Shown: one piece after another, positions 22,318 to 33,640 of the stretch
How positions within the stretch are numbered: position 1 is the first letter of the stretch
Layout of the letters: each line of letters begins with the position of its first letter
Source of the DNA: Anisus vortex
Lineage: Eukaryota > Mollusca > Gastropoda > Planorbidae
DNA length: 64,000 nt
NCBI GenBank assembly: GCA_949126835.1
Contig: OX421496.1
Location: 17,182,844 to 17,246,843 of the forward strand
Direction of reading: 5' to 3'
Translations under genes and position numbers: made by a program
The notes under the pieces: model-generated
Told to the model about the DNA's origin: nothing
The model's database searches: none
The model's input: only the letters and a program-made list of their open reading frames with translations

Positions 22318-23160
22318 AGAGGCCGACCGAAATTGTATTGCCTTTTATGGTATTAAATCTTAAAGAGTATTCAATTCTGAATAAAATGATATATAATAAA
22401 TGCATATACAACTGTATATTACATGTTGTATGGTTTACTTAGAGTACATATACACTAGTTAATATTACACAAAAATGTGCAGTCTTTTTACTCCCTTTCT
22501 TGTAACTCGCACTGTCTGTCTGTCTGCTTGGTTGCTTGATAGCAAAACTTGCATCAATTTTTCGACCACTTCCTGTCGTCCGATCGAGTTGAAACTTGGG
22601 CAGCAGACTTGTCCCGACTAACAATACATTCTATCAAATTTTCAGCATCATAGCCTTTGGAATAGTCACGAATTCCGTCGACCAATTTGCGAATCGAATA
22701 ATATATTTCACGTAAAACATGACTGCCACTACCGGAAGAGACAGAAGTGAATAAACTTTTCGGATATGTTTGTTTTTTACGAAATAAATAGATTGAAAAC
22801 GACACAACGTAGCCGAAACAAAGCGAGTTATCTTTTTATGGTCTTTGCGGGCCAAAGCTAGAAAAAAAAGGATGCGCAAAATTTTAGGGTGGAAATTCAT
22901 AAGGTATGATATCACTTATATTTATTTAAATCTGTCAAAATATACATTAAATATAAACTTAGTTTACAAAAAAAGGGAGTATAATAAAAACTTGGTTTTT
23001 ATGGGTTAGTTTTTTTAATCTTTTGTTTGACAATTTCTGTTTATCTTTCGGTTTTTGTCGAAAGTGTAGTTAAACTTTAAGTTTCGACTTCGGTTTCGGC
23101 TGAAAGTAAATGTATAACTTTCGGCACGGTATCGTTTTCGGCCGATATAAAAATTATCAC
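22318..23160 (-). mobile_element. CGACCGAAA-type transposon, interrupted copy
   Basis: The edge at 22318 reads tagaggccgaccgaaa, matching the tip of the element at 30106-31645 (tagagaccgaccgaaa). At 23030-23150, reverse complement, it has the same subterminal series of cggccgaaaac and accgaaa words as at 30120-30260, including a shared aagtttaactacac block. The CTCCCTT element (22485-22990) sits between. The far tip near 23160 is eroded, so no target duplication can be checked. Confidence 0.6.
22485..22990 (-). mobile_element. CTCCCTT-ended repeat element, copy 2
   Basis: Ends tttttactccctttc and aaaagggagtataataaaaa. Inverted relative to copy 1 at 5259-5737, with a matching internal block near the 22485 side (tcgaccacttcctgtcgtcc, cagcagacttgtcccgacta, acaatacattctatcaaat). 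The interior differs more than the ends. Overlapping minus-strand frames (22554-22915) show no known domain. It appears inserted into the CGACCGAAA-type element. Confidence 0.6.
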
Positions 23161-24631
23161 TGGCAATCTTTAGTTTTGAAAAGTAAAGTATCATTTGATT
23201 TAGTGTCCCCCGTTGACCCACTTTATGAAAATGCAAATTTAGAATCTAGAGATCTCCATTGAGACACATTTTTCTATTCTTTCCTATTTTTGCTCTCAAA
23301 CTGCTTATTACACAGTGTCCCTTTTGAATGTTATAAGGTTACTACTATTTTAACTTTATAGCAATACCTTTAAGCGCCCATATCGAATATAGACAAAGTA
23401 AAGCGTAGAGTAAAAGCACATCAAAAATAGATACATGTCCATTTAAAAGGTGGATGCACAATTTTTTCCAGGGGGAATCGGCTAAGCCCCCCTCAGTCGC
23501 CCCCCCCCCCCCCCCCTAGCTGTGGCTTCGCCCCTGAGTGAGGATCCTAACCACTATACTACGGAGTACATAATAATATGTTGGAACCAAAAATCTCCAT
23601 CTGTCTTTATATTGAATAAAGGGCATCAGAATTGACACCCACACACACATCCAAATTTATATTTATCAGTTTACGATAGACATGTAATGGACTTTTTCAG
23701 CTTTTATATTTTACATTCTACAGTATACTACTGTTACGTCCACAATCCCCTTGTGGCCAGAGCTGTGTAGATCTTGCTGATAATTCTCGTTAGTCCTAGG
23801 GGAGACTTTAATTATTAGTATTTATGTTTCAGTATTACACGAACTCTTCTTATAGTCCTGGGCACAAATTCAGTATTTGTATTCCAACATTTCCTTTCTT
23901 GTACATTAGGGTAGTAGATAAATCTTATAGTAATGTATACAACACAATAGAATAGTAACTTGACAAGGAAGCTTCAGTGTAACTGTTGTTGATAGTTTAT
24001 TTCAGGTGGTATGTTCAATATATACAATATATCTATTATGTACAGTTAGAATAAAATTATGCAAACACAAACGTTCTCAAAGGAACATATTTTGAAACTC
24101 TCTGTCTTTCAGACAAAACAAATCATTAAATACTATCCGGGTGGTGCAAGGGATAGACCAATTACCAGTAGGGGTGAAAATCATGGTATCATTACAAAAC
24201 TCATAACAAAACGATAGGAACTTCCCCTATTAAATAATGAGTCGTTCCCAGACCCTGAGGATTTGAGATCAACACAGAATCCCAGCATTACCTAGAATCT
24301 TTCCTTTTCCTACTAAACGTCCTAATATTGTGTGTAGTAAGAAAAGAGAGAGAGAGGAGAATAAACATTGCGTGTTCCAATTCTTGGAAAAACAATATAC
24401 ATGACACTACATATATACAAAGACATATCTACACATGCATTAATATCTATATGATTTCAAAGTAAACACCTTCTTCCTGAAAACCATTTTATTCATCTAT
24501 AAAAGTATCAGTTGAATCCACTCTCGTCACAAAAACCACGTATAAAATACGCCTATAAAAGATTGGAAGATTTGAACGAGAAACTTTTATTTTCATGTAA
24601 CGTTTTAATTTTAAATGTTCTGTGTTCACAG
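23161..24631. other. Probable MON2 intron, upstream part
   Basis: AT-rich with an uninterrupted 17-base C-run at 23500-23516. The final bases before 24632 form a splice acceptor: tgttctgtgttcacag. No upstream MON2 exon was recognised. Confidence 0.5.
23541..23566 (-). mobile_element. tRNA-like fragment (SINE head remnant)
   Basis: Reverse complement reads tccgtagtatagtggttagg, matching the D-arm/A-box half of Glu/Asp-type tRNAs (TAGTATAGTGGTTAGxAT). No anticodon arm or T arm follows, so it is not a functional tRNA gene; a remnant of a tRNA-derived SINE is likely. Confidence 0.4.
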
Positions 24632-24733
24632 GAGCCTTCATTGTTTGCCGTGGCCAAACTGTTGGAGAGTGGACTGGTCAACTTGAGCCGCGTGGAAGTT
24701 CTCTGGAGACCGGTGTCTGCACATCTGCTTGAG
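24632..24733 (+). CDS. MON2: MON2 homologue, one internal exon
   Basis: A 102-bp exon, 34 codons, phase 0 at both ends, bounded by ...tgttcacag and gtaggg.... Its peptide starts [17 protein letters not shown] and continues with [14 protein letters not shown]; as I recall vertebrate MON2, this corresponds to its [17 protein letters not shown] and IEILWRPLTGHLLE segment, about three-quarters identical. MON2 is a large peripheral membrane scaffold of the BIG/GBF Arf-GEF relatives lacking the Sec7 catalytic domain; it acts with Dopey and a flippase at Golgi/endosomes in retrograde traffic. The segment is in the conserved helical-repeat body. No stop or frameshift. The frame remaining open upstream to 24512 is intron; homology begins exactly after the AG. 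A translocated exon copy is possible but unlikely given intact splice sites. Confidence 0.93.
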
Positions 24734-26492
24734 GTAGGGCATCATCATACCATCATCGTTAACACCACCATACCATCGAACTGACCGAAGGCAACTGTCC
24801 GAATCATCTCCCACCCCCCCCCTTTCCCATTACATGCCCGTAGCTTCATGGGCGTTCAAACATAACAGCAATAAAAATGAAAACGATTCCTTGTAATTTT
24901 GAGACAAGAAGTTCTTAATTGTTGTGTATTACATTGATTTTCCTATCTCGTAACGTTATGTTTGATTGTGAGTTTAATTGCAGAAGATTGGGAAAGCGAT
25001 AGAGACATGTCGCACCAACGAGAAGAATAAAATACCATCGAAGGGAAAACCATTCATTACTACAAAGAGGGAGGGGCGTGCCCACTAAATCATATATTTG
25101 GTTACACAAAGAGATGTTGGACCGTTGCCTTCTGTCAGAGAAAACTTGTCTCTTGTGTTGATTCTTACTTTCGCTATAGGTTGTCTACATTTATTACTAC
25201 ACTTACACATTGTCATACAAACACTTTACTTACAGATGTATTGTTCCCGATTCTGTTACGCCGCCGGGGCCTCAGACATAATATATATATATATAACAAT
25301 AAGAAAATCTCCACAGGTTTTGGTAGTGACACACCAGGAAACGCCCTTGATCCTGGCAGTCATGTGAGGAGACACAGATTTATGCCAGTGTTGTTGTTGG
25401 TTTCATTTTAGTTTGTCTGCGGTCTGTTTCCTTTCTTCATCCACTGTACATGTCATAGTCAGTGTAAGTTTTCCCGGGTATGGGTATCGTTGTTGAAGGG
25501 TGTTATGGCCAGAAGAAAGAGGTCTTCTTCGAGGCCACTATTTCCTTTTTTGTTTTACCACGGCGGCCTACTTAGGGCGGAGATGCATGCCGACTTCACC
25601 AAATATGATTTATTACAGCTAAATGCACCAAGAGCAATGTTGAAAGTAGCGTGAATAGAGAAACAAATTGGTCGGAAGCGCTGTTTGTCTCGTGTAGGCT
25701 GCGCCACCTAGTGTCACATGGCATATAAAAGGGCTTTTTGCTTACCTTATATGGGATACCGCTAGAATAACATTTCCCTAACCAACCTCTTTAAAACGTA
25801 ACTGTAACTTTACACTTGTACTTATATTGTTTATCGTCGATAAAGTGCCCTTTGTTTTTCTCTTCTGGTGAAAATTGTGAAATGACATAGTGTATGGTTG
25901 CTAGATATGTAATCATGTCTAGAAGTGTTACGCCACTTACCACACCCCGCACCCCTCCCGACGCCAGTCATTCCCCACCCAGTCGGGGTGCAGTAAAGAA
26001 ACCGACCGTACTACCCTCAGTGATTAACGACGCCCAGGGCGCTGGTCGAGATCTGGGTGTGTGTGTGTACCCTGGAAGCTCCTCGCGTCATTCATCATAC
26101 CGGAGCCCACGTCCGACAGATTGGCTCCCGGTCATCCATCTGTGTACACTGGCACGCAACGCTTGACCCCCAGCGTTCCGTTCAACAGTTTAAATGACCT
26201 TTTGCTTCCCCCTGCCGACCTTCGCAAGGGATGGGATGCGGTGGTATGCAAACAAAAAAGAAAGGATAATCTTTTTAACTAGCATCTGTTACACTACGCC
26301 CATCGTTTATCCTGTAGTCGTGTGTTTATCTCTTGGTATAATATATAGTTTGTAATGAGTTGGATAGTTGAGTTTAATGCAGACATCAAGGGCATTAATC
26401 ATCCCTTACTAGAATATGTCTAAAGGGAAACAACACTCATACTGTTTTAAAATATAAAAAAAATCTATTATCGTTAATAATAATAAAAAAAT
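24734..26492. other. Probable MON2 intron; possible solo LTR near 25690-25860
   Basis: Starts with the donor gtaggg. Around 25690-25860 a cacatggcatataaaaggg TATA-like stretch is followed about 110 bp later by gtcgataaagtgcccttt, a spacing reminiscent of an LTR promoter and poly(A) signal, but ends and a second copy were not found. A GC-richer patch at about 25930-26170 shows no family. Confidence 0.4.
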
Positions 26493-26590
26493 AGGGGGCT
26501 CAGTGGCCGGGCGGCTGGAGTACCGAAGGTCTTGTGTTCGAATCCTAGTGAAGGCTAGGATTTTTTTTTCTTGAAGGTGTCCCATAGATT
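26493..26590 (+). mobile_element. SINE head fragment
   Basis: tRNA-like head with ggctcagtggccgggcggct and a good B box gtgttcgaatcctagtg, then aaggctaggattttttt and gaaggtgtccc as in the SINE body start. Truncated after about 95 bp. Confidence 0.7.
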
Positions 26591-29055
26591 AAAAAGAACA
26601 ACAATATTAAGTCATAATTCATTGACTTAAACTGTTATTACCGTCCTGTCACTTGTTACGGTCTCATCCAGTTTACCCTACTATATGAACACTTTTTTTT
26701 TTCTTTCATCCGTATTTTGGGTTAGCCCTTTTATCCGCAACCTAAACATACGTTCATATAGAAATATGCCAGATTCTCATGCCCACCCCACCAGATTTCT
26801 TTCTTTCTTTATTTGATGTTACAACCCTATAAACCAACTACACGTTACCCTGACGTAAAATAACACGTCGTTTCCACATAAAACAAACAACTACAGCTAC
26901 AACATCTATACAAATAAATGACCACCACCATCACAGCAGCAGGCAGCAACTGAACGGTTTGGGCTACTTGGATGTGTGAGTTCCTGCTTTGTTTGGAGAG
27001 CGGGGGGGGGGGGGGGGGGGAAGTGGTCAGACGGATCAGTTAAATGAATCTTAAAGTTATAGTTTATATGGCGGGTAATTTATCATCCCAAGGACCTGTT
27101 TGATATTTTTTGTTTGTTTATTGTTATATTTTCTCCTTTCAAAGAGATAAGGTTTTATCGCCACGGCCTAGAGGTGTTGTGTGTGGACTAGACGTGTGAG
27201 TTCTCGGCATACTGTTTCATTTGTCTACCGGTCTCTGTGTGTCATACGTCGGTGTTGTTGTTTTTTTTCCTTTATTTACGACGTGCTGCTCACGTTGTTG
27301 TGATGTTTGTCTGTGATGTAACGGAGATACAGCTTGATAGCACGACCGACCGCGTGTGCCATCTTGTTTTTGGTGTGGGGGTTTGTTGAGGGTGTGAGCA
27401 CGTCCATGCGATTACGCCATGTAGGAGAGGGTGTGAAGTAAAAGTTATGATACCTTTCGTGATAGAATGTTACAAGAGTATCCAAAAACAAGTGTCAAGC
27501 TCTTATATATATTTTATTCTCTGTACAAAGGGGTATGGGTCGTCCAGAAGCGACGTCCATAATGGCGGAAGGAGGCGCGTTCAAATACAGACGCTTAGAC
27601 ATAAGAGGAGAGAGAACACAATGAAGACTGTAGATGCTTGTGGGATACCACAATCTATTATATATACATTACTCGCTGCTGTTTTTAGACTATTACATAA
27701 ACAAATTCAGTATATTATGATCAAAAGTTAATGTTTTTTTTAAACCGTTTCATTATTACTGCTTGTTTAATATATGTTTAAAGATATTATGAATAGATAC
27801 ACAGAGAGGGAACTAGAGAAATTTGAGTTAAGTTACTCTGAATGAACTTTGCTGGAGAATTTCCAGTTTACTCTGAAAGACCTTTGCTGAAGAATTAAGT
27901 TATCACGAACTATCGTTACACTAGAGTTGCGAATTAACTTATTTGAATGATTATAACAAGGTCAACAGAGGGCAAGCATTTTAGTCTCCCGTCATTTGGA
28001 GAGAAAACAAACCTTCTTTTTTTCTCTTCTTATTCCTTTCCATTTTCTATTCTTGGACCAATGGAACCAAAATAACAAAAATAATTCAAAACTATCCGCT
28101 TTAGTTTTACTTAGATTATAGAGAGATCGGTGAAGATGGAAAATTTGATACTAGCTAATCAATTTTCTGTAGGTGTTTATCTCTTGTCATATCTTGACAT
28201 GTACACTTGACATCGACTAGGCTAATTATGGCTGTATTGGTCTCCTTTTTTTTTTCCTCCAGTTTATTAACACCCAAGTAGTATCATTAGAACTCAAATC
28301 TCTCCTTCGTTTAGTCTTCTAATTTGATTGACAAGATATACAAAGATATGGATAGATAGCCATAAAAAAAGAAGATTATGAAGTGTAATTTATAACAAAT
28401 TATAACGCTATATCAAGCAGGACTGTGACAGCTGCCCAGTGGATGGATGATCAGATATCTTCTGGGAGCACTTGTAGGACTTATGAAAAATCCCGTTTTA
28501 CCCTACTAATTCATTTAAAATGACTGGACAACAATACAGTTTCGAAGCCTCTTGCAAACAGAACCAAGATAACTGTGATCTGGTGATCTGATTAACTAGA
28601 TTTAATACCCCCCCCCTCACATTAAAGATGTACCGTTATGAAAAGCCATCGAGGCGTACTTGGACATCTCTTAAGCTGATCTGCAGAGACTCCGGAGTAA
28701 GGAGTCCCGCTGAGAGAAATCTCCTTATAAAAACCTAATGGCAGTTTGATTCTGTCCACCACCACCGCCATATCCCCACCACCCATCACACTACTATGGA
28801 TGCGTTGTCTTGTTCTTGTCTGGTCTTTGCTAATGTTGTAAGTGTCATGGCCCGTCATCTCTTCTTGGTGTCAGGTTAATAGAAGATTAATGGAATCATG
28901 GGATATGTCATCATTACTCTGTTCTTGTTCTTGTTGTTCTTGTTGTTGTTGTTTCTCTTAAGCTACCTGCAGAAGGTATTGTTCCAGTGAAACATTCAAC
29001 TATTCAAGCTTAATTCTATTTGTACATTAGTCTCTTTGTATATTATAATAATTTT
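26591..29055. other. Non-coding, probable intron
   Basis: AT-rich with a 19-base G-run at 27002-27020. Some GC-average stretches (28625-28860) hold short frames without recognised domains. No exon called. Confidence 0.45.
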
Positions 29056-29345
29056 ACATTGTTCTATTAGCACATTGTTCTATTTGCACCTTGTTCTGTT
29101 TGCACATTGTTCTATTTGCACCTTGTTCCGTTTGCACATTGTTCTATTTGCACCTTGTTCTGTTTGCACATTGTTCTATTTGCACTTTGTTCTGTTTGGA
29201 CATTGTTCTATTTGCACATTGTTCTATTTGCACATTGTTCTATTTGCACATTGTTCTATTTGCACATTGTCCTATTTGCACATTGTTCTATTAGCACATT
29301 GTTCTATTTGCGCGTTATTCTATGTGTGTTGTATTCTATCTGCAC
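29056..29345. repeat. 16-bp minisatellite with 32-bp dimer phase
   Basis: ttctatttgcacattg repeated about 18 times. The first half alternates cattg/ccttg and ctatt/ctgtt in 32-bp dimers, the second half is monomeric. Peptides with repeated HIVLFA/CSICTLF are frame artefacts. Confidence 0.95.
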
Positions 29346-30097
29346 ATTATCCCTATTATCTGTACTTAAGATGGCTAATTCAATAGACGACTGCATACCT
29401 CATTCTTCTGTCTGGGCGGCAAACAGTTGTGTCGTTCCATCCCATAGTTCAGTTTGCCCATTGCCCTGTAACGCTTTATTGTTGTCCTCCGCCTATATAA
29501 CAATACGTGTATGTAGAAAAAAAAACATGTTTTCATTGACATGTTCTCAATGCATTCAAACAAATTAAAATTTACGTGTTAACGTTTAATGTGTTCAGTT
29601 TCTTTGGTGTGTTTTTTGTTTGTTTTGTTTTTCAAGGCACACAAGGGTTAAGTAAAGACTTTTGTTTAAGATTGGACAAGTGTTAAAGGAAACAGCAATG
29701 CACGTAGTGTGGCCATTTCCCGAATAGAGAACGGATTCGTTAATAGTGGCACTGTCATTTAAACGCAGGGTTCGTCAGGGGGATAAAGATAAATATCAAA
29801 TTGTGATTGCTTTCATCTGTGACCAGAACAATTTTGTGTGGGAACTTAGTGGGAAATATGTGGAGGAATGATGTGTGGATACAGTGTTTAGGTTTCGCTT
29901 TGTTTGATTAAAGTGAGGACATGTAGTGTGGATAAGTTAATCTGGGGTGGAGTGGGTGGATGGATTTAGGGGGATTTTATTGGATTGATAATTGATGACA
30001 TAGTATGGATAACGTGGTCTGGATAAGGTGGTGTTGACAAGGTGGTCTGATGTGGGAATACAGTGAGTCTCCACGCTCTGTGTGAAATTTGTGCAAA
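29346..30097. other. Non-coding spacer
   Basis: No repeat or exon recognised. 29870-30060 is a GT-rich stretch with loosely repeated ggataaggtggtctg words. Confidence 0.4.
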
Positions 30098-30105
30098 GAT
30101 AAAAC

Positions 30106-31645
30106 TAGAGACCGACCGAAACCAAATTTTTAGTTTCGGCCGAAAACGTAAACATACCGAATATTATACATTGACTTTCGGTCGAAACCAAAGCCGAAAC
30201 CAAAAGTTTAACTACATCTTCGGCCGAAACCGAAACATAAACCGAAAATGCGAAACAAAAGATTTCATAAGACTGCACATTTATGTGTAATATTAACTAG
30301 TTTATGGGCACTCTATTTGAGTAAACCATTCTTTGGAGTGATTAAATAGTCCGTTATTATTATCTCCAGTCTTCTACTTCACATTAGGGATGTTAATATC
30401 CTTTTTTTTTCTCAACACCTATTTTCGGTTCTAAATTTCCGATTTTTTACCCATTTTCTGTTCCCCCCCCCCTCTCCGCCCCCGGGCAAAGTAATTTATA
30501 GTTTGGAAAAGACAAATTTGCATTGATTATACTAAAAAAATAATACGAAGGGCCATTGATCCTTATTACGTGGTGAAATCTTTGTAAAAAAAAAAACAGT
30601 TGATTTTGGATTAGCAGAAGTCAAAAGCTGTAGTGTCATGAATTTAGACCTTTATAATTATATTAAGAGCTTTTAAATGAAAGGATGTTATATCTATATG
30701 TTACACACATTAAAAGAATATGTTTAGAATATAAATAAAATCCCAGACACATCTATCTAGGGATGATAGGTAAGAAAATTAACAGTTTTTGAAAAGAATG
30801 GTACATGCTCTGCAGAATAGTTTTTTTAATTGCCCAAGCTGCTTCTCAGTCTGCATTAAATAAAATGTTGGGTCAGTTTTAATAATATACAATTATTGGC
30901 AGCTAATGTAATAAAACTGAACTGATTGTAGATTGTGAAACACTAAATATGTCATTCTTTTTGTCTCTCTATGTCCTCCTTTTTAAGTCCAAGTATCTCG
31001 CAACCGGTCTGTTTGTCTGTTTAAAAAGCGTTCAGCATCAGTGTGGAAATTCCAGTTTTGTTTGTTTTCGAATACGTAGATCAAATGTCTCTACCGACGA
31101 CTAGCGTTAAAATCTGCATTATCTGTTGTATGTGCTTGTATCGCAAATTCACAAGCAATATTCGGAATTCGAAAAAAAAAAAAGAAACTCTAAGTCGCCT
31201 CTGACAAACGAGTGTTTGCAAGGAATATAGATCTTATGTTAAGGAATTGTTTTGTGCTAATCAAACAGGGTTTACAAATATTTCCTCAGATAAAAAGATA
31301 AATAAATCGTGGGACAACATTATGAATGATTTCCTCCCGAAATTCGGTTTTCGTTTAACATCCCTAATTCACACAGAGTTAATTCGCAATAGTTTTAAGT
31401 AAATGAAAGTATCAATAAGTAGAGTAAGCTAATAGATGCAACATTAGCGTAGCATTTTGAACTTTGAAAGTTTAAATAGATATTCGGCTGATGACCGAAA
31501 GTCAATATCAGTTTCGGCCGAAACCGTAAACAAACCGAAAACTAACCTTTTGTCTTGGCTCGAAACCGAATCCACGCCGAAAAGGGTTTTTTGCCTATTT
31601 TCGGCGCCGAAACCGAAGCAGAAACCGAATATCGGTCGATCTCTA
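30106..31645. mobile_element. hAT-type element with CGACCGAAA subtermini (outer)
   Basis: Begins tagagaccgaccga and ends tcggtcgatctcta, a 14-bp inverted pair with one mismatch, flanked by a perfect 8-bp duplication gataaaac at 30098-30105 and 31646-31653. Both subtermini carry clusters of gccgaaacc/ccgaaaac words (30130-30260; 31500-31640). No transposase is visible. The 982 bp at 30385-31366 is a second, nested element; without it the outer element would be about 560 bp. Confidence 0.9.
30385..31366. mobile_element. Nested DNA element with TAGGGATGTTAA ends (inner)
   Basis: Perfect 12-bp ends: tagggatgttaa at 30385-30396 and ttaacatcccta at 31355-31366. Flanking octamers cttcacat and attcacac match at six of eight positions, compatible with an old 8-bp target duplication. 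The interior shares scattered blocks (aaagcgttcag, ggaattgttttgt, tatttcct) with the hAT copy at 51640-51890, hinting at common descent, but no intact transposase remains. Confidence 0.75.
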
Positions 31646-31653
31646 GATAAAAC

Positions 31654-32544
31654 AACAATAAGAAAAGAAAAAAAAACTTATTTTAAATCGGTTTAACAGT
31701 TTCTTATGTTTACCACATGCGAGTTGACTTTTAGGTCTACTTAAAGTTCAATTATTGACGTCATGACCACCGAAATGGAAGAGTTTTGTTCACCATTCTT
31801 GCGTCATATACTTTTTCCACATCCTCCACGCTCCCTCAACAAAAGAACAAAAACAAAAAAAAAACAATTCACTGCTAAATGCTTATTTCTGTCACTCCTG
31901 TGTTGTTCAATGACGAGAAATCTCCTCTCTACTGCGCGCGGTATGAAATACGTTTTCGCAGTCTGCAATAGAGAATTCGGCAGTTGTTACGTTTGTGTAA
32001 TAGCGTAATAGATAATTCAAGAATATATATTAACAACGGCAACAATATAAATGCTAAGAAGATGACAAGGTCGGCACTTTAAGCGACGTTTCATTGCCAT
32101 GACATTACTTAACCACTCGCTTGACATTTTATTTAGCTGCCAGACCTACGCCGCCACCCCTTATCCAAGCCTTTTTTAAATCGAACTTATACTTTGAGCC
32201 CAGTGATTTAGCTGGAAGTTGTGTGTGTGTGGGTTTGTGTGAAGATATGTGCGTGTTTAAGTGTAGAAAAAGTGTTGAGATATTTTGAGCCAAGGACTGG
32301 AGATAGGGAAATATCTCAATGATGAGCCTAAAAAAAAAAGCAATCTGTGTGAAACTTTTCGACAACTGTTTGTTTTGGAAACATTTTGTTTGATTGAATT
32401 CTAATGAGGGTTTCACACATCCGTACAGTGATGAAACTTTGGCTCTATGTTGCACCGATGACTCCTTTGCCCCCCCCCCCCCCCCCCCCACGACCGGGGT
32501 GAGAAGCGTTCACGAGTTTTTTTTTGGAAAAGGCTTACTAGGTA
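31654..32544. other. Non-coding spacer with 20-base C-run
   Basis: AT-rich, (GT)n near 32221, and an uninterrupted C-run at 32470-32489. No exon recognised. Confidence 0.45.
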
Positions 32545-32695
32545 ATTGTGTGGACAGTACAATGTCCAGTCGCCTAATGGCAGTTATTCATCAGACCTGG
32601 GTAGGATGAGAGCACTCCCTCAGAATCCTAGCCTTGACCAGGATTCGGTACGCCTGTCGAACGCGCTATCGCTCGACCACCGTGTCTAAACTCCT
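32545..32695 (-). mobile_element. SINE fragment with tRNA-like head
   Basis: Reverse complement starts with a tRNA-like head, gacacggtggtcgagcgata, followed by gcgttcgacaggcg and a B-box-like region, then tctgagggagtgctctcatc and ctacccaggtctgatg. Matches the family at 6631 and 36273; the 3' half is missing or strongly diverged. Confidence 0.75.
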
Positions 32696-32749
32696 TTCTT
32701 TAGAGGCTGGTTGATAGCATCCGTTTAGCGGACAGATGGAGAGATGTGT

Positions 32750-33300
32750 TAGACATAGAGAGAGAGAAGAAAAAGAACTAAAGGAATAACAGAGAGAGAC
32801 ATAGAGAGAGAGAAGAAAAAGAACTAAAGGAATAACAGAGAGAGACATAGAGAGAGAGAAGAAAAAGAACTAAAGGAATAACAGAGAGAGACATAGAGAG
32901 AGAGAAGAAAAAGAACTAAAGGAATAACAGAGAGAGACATAGAGAGAGAGAAGAAAAAGAACTAAAGGAATAACAGAGAGAGACATAGAGAGAGAGAAGA
33001 AAAAGAACTAAAGGAATAACAGAGAGAGACATAGAGAGAGAGAAGAAAAAGAACTAAAGGAATAACAGAGAGAGACATAGAGAGAGAGAAGAAAAAGAAC
33101 TAAAGGAATAACAGAGAGAGACATAGAGAGAGAGAAGAAAAAGAACTAAAGGAATAACAGAGAGAGACATAGAGAGAGAGAAGAAAAAGAACTAAAGGAA
33201 TAACAGAGAGAGAGACATAGAGAGAGAGAAGAAAAAGAACTAAAGGAATAACAGAGAGAGACATAGAGAGAGAGAAGAAAAAGAACTAAAGGAATAACAG
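32750..33300. repeat. 46-bp minisatellite, 12 units
   Basis: agagagagacatagagagag plus agaagaaaaagaactaaagg and aataac, nearly identical; one unit has an extra ag. The array passes into a (GA)n tract, from which the unit probably arose. Confidence 0.95.
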
Positions 33301-33583
33301 AGAGAGAGAGAGAGAGACCAAAGAGAGCCAATGTATTTTTTTTTTACCAAAGAAGAAAAGATAAAAAAGAACAAAAAAAGGAATAAATATCAATACGAAG
33401 AGAAAGAGAGAAGTGTGTGTGTGAGAGAGAGAGAAAGAGAGAGAAAGAGAGAGAGAAAGAGAGAAGTGTGTGTGTGAGAGAGAGAGAGAAAGAGAGAGGT
33501 GTGTGAGATAGAGAGAAAGAGAGAGAAAGAGAGAGAAAGAGAGAAGTGTGTGTGTGAGAGAGAGAGAGAGAGGTGTGTGAGAG

Positions 33584-33614
<31 letters not shown>

Positions 33615-33640
33615 GACAGAGAGAGAGAATGGAAAGACAG
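33301..33640. repeat. Compound (GA)n/(GT)n microsatellite
   Basis: Long purine runs (gagaga, gaaaga) punctuated by gtgtgtgtg blocks spaced about 65 bp, itself a loose higher-order repeat. The minus-strand 142-codon frame (SLSLSLS...) is an artefact. Confidence 0.95.

Noticed and set aside
24512..24631. Upstream part of the open frame as MON2 coding
   Set aside because: Homology begins exactly at 24632 after a consensus AG acceptor; the upstream residues have no similarity to MON2.
25894..26282. Pro/Ser-rich frame as exon
   Set aside because: Overlapping frames of similar length, no splice-bounded homology and no MON2 similarity.
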